Part shown: positions 59,507-64,000 of the stretch, in pieces
How the letters are laid out: each line of letters begins with the position of its first letter
Numbering within the stretch: the first letter of the stretch is position 1
Assembly: GCA_016711405.1 (NCBI GenBank)
Contig: JADJSZ010000016.1
Coordinates: 25,420 to 89,419 of the forward strand
Direction: 5' to 3'
DNA length: 64,000 nucleotides
Source of the DNA: Candidatus Hadersleviella danica
Lineage (GTDB): Bacteria > Chloroflexota > Anaerolineae > Promineifilales > Promineifilaceae
The notes under the pieces: generated by a model
What the model was told of the DNA's origin: nothing
Seen by the model: only the letters and a program-made list of their open reading frames with translations
Database searches by the model: none
Position numbers and translations under genes: made by a program

Positions 59507-61282
59507 TTAGTATTGCCGCTTTTGGGGCGGGTATTTTTCGTAGTCAATGGTGACGGGTTTGTAGCTGAGGGCGAGGCCAGAGCGGCCGTTGCGTTGAGCG
59601 AGGGTGTGCTTGAGCCACTGCTCATCATCCCGCGTCTTAAAATCCACGCGGGAGTGTGCCCCTCGGCTTTCGGTGCGGGCGAGTGCCCCCGCCACAATCG
59701 CCTCGCTAAACAGCACCAAATGTTCCGCTTCGAGGGCGGCCAGCAAATCGGTGTTAAAACGGCCGCTCTTATCCATCACCCGCGCCGTTTTCATGCGCTC
59801 TTGGTAGCCTTGGATTTCCCGCTGGGCTTCGGCCAATTTTTCGGCCGTGCGGTAGATGCCGCACTTGTTGGTCATCGTTTGGCGCAATTCCACCAAAATT
59901 TGCTCGGCCAACTCCCCCTCATTGCGAAACAATTTGTGCACCCGCTGGCGGTTCGCCTCGGCTGGGTCGCCCGCCACCGCCTGTTGTTGCGCCCCGCCCA
60001 ACACATATTCGGCAATGGCATAGCCTGCCCGACGGCCGAACACGGAAGCCTCCAACAAACTGTTCGAGCCGAGCCGGTTGGCCCCATGCACACTGACACA
60101 AGCGCACTCGCCCGCCGCAAAGAAACCCTGCACCCAATCCCCCGCCGCGTTGGCCAGCACACGGCCGTTCACATCCGTGGGAATGCCACCCATGCTGTAA
60201 TGCGCCGTCGGCTGGATGGGAACCAAATCGGTGATGGGGTCGGCGCCCACAAAATCAATCGCAATTTGGCGCACCTCGGGCAGTTTGGCCAAAATGCGCT
60301 CTGCCCCAAGGTGGCGCAAATCCAAATAGATACCTTGTTTGTCGGCCATCACCCCGCGCCCCTCGTCAATCTCCGTCTGCTCCGAACGGCTGACCAAATC
60401 GCGGGGGGCAAGTTCCATTTTGTCGGCCGCGTAATTCTGCATAAAACGCTCCCCCGCGCTGTTCAGCAAGTAACCCCCTTCGCCCCGGCATGCCTCGCTC
60501 ATCAAAATGCCGTGCCGATACAAACCCGTGGGGTGGAACTGCACAAACTCCATGTCCATCAGCGGCACCCCATTGCGGTAGGCAATGGCGACCCCATCCC
60601 CTGTGTTGGCGTAGGCGTTGGAGGTGATTTGGAAGGCACGGCCGTAGCCCCCCGTGGCAAACAGCACCGCCTTGGCGCGCATGGTATGGATGCTCCCATC
60701 CAAGACGTTCATGGCGACTACGCCTCGGCAAATGTTCTCCTCCACAATTAAATCCATCACGTACCATTCGCTGTAAAAATGCACCCCGTGGCGCAACGCT
60801 TGTTCGTGGATGGTGTGGAGCAGGACATGGCCTGTGCGGTCGGCCGCGTAATTGGCGCGGGGGGCTTGGTGGCCCCCAAAACGGCGTTGGGCGATGCGGC
60901 CGTCGGCCGTGCGGCTAAACACGCACCCCATCTTTTCATAGGTGTACAGCACATCCAGCGCATCTTTCACCAAAATCTCGATGGCATCTTGGTCGCCCAG
61001 CCAGTCGGAGCCTTTGATGGTGTCGAACATGTGTAGCTCCCAGCTATCGGCTGGTTCGGCATTGGCGGGGGTGGCTTCCAGCGGGCCGCGTGGCCCACTG
61101 CCCGGCACGGGGCGCACATTGCCCAGCGCGGCCGCAATGCCTCCCTGCGCCGCTCCGCTGTGGGAGCGCAAGGGGTGGATTTTGGATAGCACGGCTACAT
61201 CGCGCACGCCCTGTTGGGCGGCGATTACGGCCGCCCATGTTCCTGCCAGCCCTGCCCCTACAATTAATACATCGTGTTCCAT
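59507..61282 (-). CDS. sdhA: Succinate dehydrogenase/fumarate reductase flavoprotein subunit
   Basis: 591 residues. FAD-binding motif DVLIVGAGLAGTWAAV (about 4-19), the His-FAD attachment region LRSHSGAAQGGIAAALG, TGGYGRAFQITSNA, substrate loop MEFVQFHPTGLYRHGILMSE and the ACRGEGGYLLNSAGERFM segment, and PTAHYSMGGIPTD, all as in SdhA/FrdA. The C-terminal domain starts near GANRLGSNSLLEASVFGRRA. It is the catalytic subunit of complex II. It begins directly after a TACTCGTTATGGG repeat without a ribosome site. The membrane anchors are not in the window, and the substrate direction (succinate or fumarate) cannot be told. Confidence 0.96.
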   Translation of the reverse strand: MEHDVLIVGAGLAGTWAAVIAAQQGVRDVAVLSKIHPLRSHSGAAQGGIAAALGNVRPVPGSGPRGPLEATPANAEPADSWELHMFDTIKGSDWLGDQDAIEILVKDALDVLYTYEKMGCVFSRTADGRIAQRRFGGHQAPRANYAADRTGHVLLHTIHEQALRHGVHFYSEWYVMDLIVEENICRGVVAMNVLDGSIHTMRAKAVLFATGGYGRAFQITSNAYANTGDGVAIAYRNGVPLMDMEFVQFHPTGLYRHGILMSEACRGEGGYLLNSAGERFMQNYAADKMELAPRDLVSRSEQTEIDEGRGVMADKQGIYLDLRHLGAERILAKLPEVRQIAIDFVGADPITDLVPIQPTAHYSMGGIPTDVNGRVLANAAGDWVQGFFAAGECACVSVHGANRLGSNSLLEASVFGRRAGYAIAEYVLGGAQQQAVAGDPAEANRQRVHKLFRNEGELAEQILVELRQTMTNKCGIYRTAEKLAEAQREIQGYQERMKTARVMDKSGRFNTDLLAALEAEHLVLFSEAIVAGALARTESRGAHSRVDFKTRDDEQWLKHTLAQRNGRSGLALSYKPVTIDYEKYPPQKRQY

Positions 61283-61284
61283 GA

Positions 61285-61330
61285 TGGTGTTACTCGTTAT
61301 GGGTTATTGGTTACTTGTTACTTGGTTCCT
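61285..61330. repeat. TTACTCGTTAT heptamer repeats upstream of sdhA
   Basis: GTTACTCGTTATGGGTTATTG and TTACTTGTTACTTGG, degenerate TTACTNG units reaching the sdhA start codon. Related units lie before sdhB (about 59430-59445). Confidence 0.7.
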
Positions 61331-61416
61331 CCACGTCATTATGGCTTAGCCAGTCACGGCCGTACTCAGTGATAATCCTCACCCCCCAGTCGGCCGTTCT
61401 TCACCGTTTTAAGCCA

Positions 61417-61449
61417 AGACCTTGGAGGTCTTAAAGACCTCCAAGGTCT
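61417..61449. repeat. Perfect palindrome AGACCTTGGAGGTCTT
   Basis: AGACCTTGGAGGTCTT (61417-61432) and its exact complement (61434-61449) around one base. It is similar in type to the hairpin at 21952-21986, could terminate a + transcript, and is common as an intergenic element. Confidence 0.6.
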
Positions 61450-61536
61450 ACTAACGATTACAAAGATGGCGGTCAAACTGCTATACTGAAGGGCGTGTTG
61501 GGCAACAATCACACTCTTTTATGTTTATCCAGACAG

Positions 61537-62103
61537 ATGAAACTGATTGAGAAAAATCACCTAACGAAATCTCTGGTATGGGAATTGCCCAATGAAGATG
61601 TCCTCATTATTCGCAAGTATTGGGTACATTATCTTTCTCAGGCATTGGGAGCCTCCATGGCAATCGGTTTCGCAGTCGCCCTCGTTCTGTCAAATTCCTC
61701 TAATGTGAGTGAACAAATGACCTTAAACGAATTAGGGTCAGCCCTTTGGAATCACTCTTGTGTGTTATTGCCCATTACTCTTGTCGCGGGATATATTTTT
61801 GTAACCAATATCAAAGTAGTTCTTTGGGGAGAAGCCTATCGCTTTGAGCGGGAGAATGGAGATATTTTCAAGAACGGCCGTAAAATCGGCAAATTCAAAG
61901 ATGTTCGGCGGATTGAGCTTCGACAAACCTACAATCGTAGACAGGGATCTTTAGGTCGGGTAGAAATCACTTTTCCCAACCCCAAACGCACAATTCGATT
62001 GATGTGGTATGGCTCTTATGTAGAAGCAGATTTGGTGGCAGGGATCGTTTCCCAATTCATCAACAAAAAAATTGTGTTAATTGATGAAACTAAGTGGTGG
62101 TAA
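61537..62103 (+). CDS. Membrane protein of unknown function with two helices
   Basis: 188 residues from the ATG at 61537 (202 if a GTG at 61495 is used). Two membrane helices (ALGASMAIGFAVALVLS and SCVLLPITLVAGYIFVTNI) are followed by a cytosolic beta-rich domain (YRFERENGDIFKNGRKIGKF, then VRRIELRQTYNRRQGSLG and RLMWYGSYVEADLVAGIVSQ). This PH-like layout recalls YdbS/YdbT-type or DUF304-like proteins, but the match is not firm. Composition is less GC-rich than its neighbours. Confidence 0.6.
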   Translation: MKLIEKNHLTKSLVWELPNEDVLIIRKYWVHYLSQALGASMAIGFAVALVLSNSSNVSEQMTLNELGSALWNHSCVLLPITLVAGYIFVTNIKVVLWGEAYRFERENGDIFKNGRKIGKFKDVRRIELRQTYNRRQGSLGRVEITFPNPKRTIRLMWYGSYVEADLVAGIVSQFINKKIVLIDETKWW

Positions 62104-62113
62104 TCAACACATA

Positions 62114-62629
62114 ATGAGTTTAAGCACGACCTTATTTTTTCCTGACCGTACATTAACTCTGCATTGGCAGGGTGGAACCCCAGCCGACCTTTCCCCTGAT
62201 ATTCCCATCACCCAAGCCTCGGCCGTGGCGTTTACCCCTGAGGGGAATATCGTTCTCATTGCCAATGAGGCGGGCAAGTGGACTTTACCCGGTGGAACAG
62301 TGGAGCAGGGGGAAACGATTACAGAAACCCTGCGGCGGGAGCTGTGGGAAGAGGCGTGTGCCGAAGTCACCGAGGAGGTATATCTGGGAGCGGTATTGGT
62401 GGAAGACCCCGCCAATCCTGCTGGCCTGCCTCGCTATTACCAAACCCGCTTTTGGGCACGGGTGGTTTTACGGCCGTTTATCCCCCAATTCGAGACCGTC
62501 GGCCGTTGCGAAGTGATCCCATCCACCTTTGTGGCTACGATTAACTGGCAAACCAAAGATTTTGCCCAACTTCTGTTCACAGAAGCCCTCCGCCAAGAAA
62601 CCAACCACCCCCTCGGCCGCGCATCTTAA
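62114..62629 (+). CDS. Nudix hydrolase
   Basis: 171 residues. The Nudix box GGTVEQGETITETLRREL, continuing WEEACAEV (about 58-83), matches G-x5-E-x7-R-E-U-x-E-E-x-G-U closely, with Ala at the final conserved Gly region. Such enzymes cut X-linked nucleoside diphosphates. The surrounding GNIVLIANEAGKWTLP strand is standard. The start at 62114 is used because the frame to 62081 overlaps the preceding gene and similarity starts here. Substrate unknown. Confidence 0.93.
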   Translation: MSLSTTLFFPDRTLTLHWQGGTPADLSPDIPITQASAVAFTPEGNIVLIANEAGKWTLPGGTVEQGETITETLRRELWEEACAEVTEEVYLGAVLVEDPANPAGLPRYYQTRFWARVVLRPFIPQFETVGRCEVIPSTFVATINWQTKDFAQLLFTEALRQETNHPLGRAS

Positions 62630-62636
62630 CAATTCA

Positions 62637-62655
62637 CAGCAATTCGAAATATGAA
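62637..62655 (+). repeat. Left terminal inverted repeat of the IS
   Basis: CAGCAATTCGAAATATGAA, perfect complement of 63982-64000. Confidence 0.93.
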
Positions 62656-62678
62656 TAGGGTGAGCTAATATTGGGTAG

Positions 62679-63980
62679 ATGAGACAAGAACTAAGCCTTG
62701 ATACATTTATTCAGCGCTTGAAATCCAAAAAGCTAACCGACAAGCGCACTGGTCAAAATGCACAATATGATGTCAATGATGCAGCCCAAGCCGCCTTTGC
62801 CATCTTTTTTATGCAAAGCGGTTCCTTCCTTGCAGGGCAACGCCATCTAAGGCAAGCAAAAGGAAAAGGTAACGCGGAAACGGTCTTCAAAATGGAGCGA
62901 ATTCCGACCGACACCCATATCCGCAACCTATTAGACCCAGTCAGCCCCTACGAATTAAGCGACGAGTTTCCTTTCTTATTGGGGCAATTGGCTGATAGCG
63001 GCTATCTAAGCCAATGGCATGTGTTAGATAGACGGCTGGCGTTTAGCCTTGATGGCGTGTATTACTTTTGCTCCAAGAAAATCTCCTGCGCCAACTGTCA
63101 AAAACAGGAGCATGAACACGGGACGGTCTACTTGCACAGTGCGATTACGCCAGTGGTTGTGGCACCAGGGCAGCCCCACGTCCTGCCCTATGTGCCTGAA
63201 TTTATCACCCCGCAAGACGGCACGGAAAAGCAGGATTGTGAGATAAACGCCGCCAAACGGTGGGTAGAACGAGAAGCAACGGTCTTGCGTCAACACCGCG
63301 CCATTCTGCTCGGCGATGACCTGTACAGCAGACAGCCGTTGTGCGAAAAAGTATTGGGCAGTGGCCTTGATTTTATTTTTGTCTGTCATCGAGAGAGTCA
63401 TACAGCCTTATATACCGTCGTGGATGCCATCGCTAACTTAGGCCGTCTCGCTTGCTTCTCCCAGCGTCAGTGGAATGGGCGGCACGGTGAAATCTGGACT
63501 TATCGCTTTCTCAACAACGCGCCATTACGCGCTGGCGAGGACGCCTTGTCCGTCAACTGGTGCGACTTGCAGATCGTCCATGAAGAAACTTGTGAAATTC
63601 TCTACCGCAACGAGTGGGTAACCAGCCTCCAACTCGAGCAGGAGAATGTTGCAGAGATTGTGGCTTGTGGTCGCGCCCGTTGGAAAAGCGAAAACGAAAA
63701 CAACAATGTCCTCAAGAATCATGGGTATCATATTGACCACAACTTTGGTCATGGGAAAGAACATCTCGCGACTACTTTGTTAACGCTGAACCTCCTTGCT
63801 TTTTTCATGCATACGATTGCCCAAGTCGCCGACTTAATTTATCAACAAATTCGACGAGCATTGGGTGCGCGGCGTACATTTTTTAACGATGTGGAAGCGT
63901 TGCTACGTTATTTGATATTCCCAGATTGGAGTTCGGTGCTGAGATTTATGTTTGACCAACTTGAGTTGGAACCTGACTGA
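62679..63980 (+). CDS. DDE-type transposase
   Basis: 433 residues. The RNase H-like catalytic core shows LAFSLDGVYYFCSKKI (first Asp about 125), AILLGDDLYSRQPLCEKV (second Asp about 209) and RWKSENENNNVLKNHGYHID with the catalytic Glu about 336, followed by HNFGHGKEHLATTLLTLNLL. A helical N-terminal region (LSLDTFIQRLKSKKLTDKRT) probably binds the terminal repeats. The element is not assigned to a named family with confidence; the C-terminal NNNVLKNHGYHIDHNFGHG wording resembles ISNCY-type transposases. The gene appears intact, so the element could still be mobile. Confidence 0.88.
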   Translation: MRQELSLDTFIQRLKSKKLTDKRTGQNAQYDVNDAAQAAFAIFFMQSGSFLAGQRHLRQAKGKGNAETVFKMERIPTDTHIRNLLDPVSPYELSDEFPFLLGQLADSGYLSQWHVLDRRLAFSLDGVYYFCSKKISCANCQKQEHEHGTVYLHSAITPVVVAPGQPHVLPYVPEFITPQDGTEKQDCEINAAKRWVEREATVLRQHRAILLGDDLYSRQPLCEKVLGSGLDFIFVCHRESHTALYTVVDAIANLGRLACFSQRQWNGRHGEIWTYRFLNNAPLRAGEDALSVNWCDLQIVHEETCEILYRNEWVTSLQLEQENVAEIVACGRARWKSENENNNVLKNHGYHIDHNFGHGKEHLATTLLTLNLLAFFMHTIAQVADLIYQQIRRALGARRTFFNDVEALLRYLIFPDWSSVLRFMFDQLELEPD

Positions 63981-63981
63981 G

Positions 63982-64000
63982 TTCATATTTCGAATTGCTG
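63982..64000 (-). repeat. Right terminal inverted repeat of the IS
   Basis: TTCATATTTCGAATTGCTG, perfect complement of the left end, truncating exactly at the window boundary. Confidence 0.9.

Larger units (their letters stand above)
62637..64000 (+). mobile_element. Complete insertion sequence with 19-bp terminal inverted repeats
   Basis: Terminal repeats are CAGCAATTCGAAATATGAA at 62637-62655 and its perfect complement at 63982-64000, the last base of the window. They enclose one transposase gene. Total length is 1,364 bases. The target-site duplication cannot be tested because the right flank is outside. The left flank is the end of the Nudix gene, 8 bases before the left repeat. Confidence 0.93.

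Noticed and set aside
59501..60751. 416-codon open frame on the plus strand opposite sdhA
   Set aside because: Antisense shadow of sdhA. The translation has no recognisable domain and its composition mirrors the other strand.

Overview
The window is about 64 kb of mostly GC-rich bacterial chromosome. The best guess is a free-living Chloroflexota (Anaerolineae-like) bacterium. This rests on inference from gene content: a trimeric purine nucleoside phosphorylase, a DUF4012 protein, DevC/DevA-type ABC genes, a cysteine-free L33, a short HmgA-type dioxygenase, NACHT and caspase-like proteins, and secreted proteins ending in PL(V/I)xR. No rRNA or tRNA gene and no CRISPR array was seen. Host-like coding DNA is saturated with the palindrome CGGCCG. 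Many intergenic gaps hold short, mostly 7-bp tandem repeats.

Layout. 1-10.6 kb: end of recQ, a sulfurtransferase, a tyrosine recombinase, punA, a membrane protein, yceI behind an operator-like palindrome, a pirin, a two-domain VOC dioxygenase, an FMN reductase, a nucleotidyltransferase and a cold-shock protein. 10.7-21 kb: a DUF4012 protein, an ABC exporter pair, rpmG, an SDR, an MBL hydrolase, a C25 (gingipain-like) lipoprotein, and a TetR gene divergent from a CHRD lipoprotein. 21-25.2 kb: two G/C-run blocks that look like damaged sequence, around a BtrH-like gene and an M29-like peptidase. 25.2-27.6 kb: GNAT acetyltransferase and M23 peptidase. 27.6-30.2 kb: AT-rich accessory island with a broken AIPR gene. 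30.3-33.5 kb: carB.

33.6-40.3 kb is a second AT-richer island. It holds an apparent two-gene operon: a NACHT NTPase with an N-terminal adaptor-like domain and a long C-terminal part with HEAT-like stretches, coupled by an ATGA overlap to a caspase-like gene. Both products carry a related glycine-rich GD-x-I-x-VGNI segment. This is the best candidate for a conflict or regulated-death system in the window. 40.4-56.3 kb: a secreted glycosidase-like protein, an ABC-2 exporter set, an alpha/beta hydrolase fused to a cyclic-nucleotide-binding domain, hmgA, a glutamine synthetase homologue, a thioredoxin-like protein, DUF983, a dus gene, ftsH and a large CARDB surface protein. 56.9-62.6 kb: coaBC, DUF423, sdhBA, a small membrane protein and a Nudix hydrolase. 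The window closes with a complete insertion sequence ending on its last base.

Caution on quality: many genes, including the normally indispensable carB, are interrupted by single-base indels, often in homopolymers. Most are therefore more likely sequencing errors than true pseudogenes. Coordinates given for such genes span all frames. The NACHT, caspase, AIPR and glycosidase genes carry so many breaks that real decay cannot be excluded.
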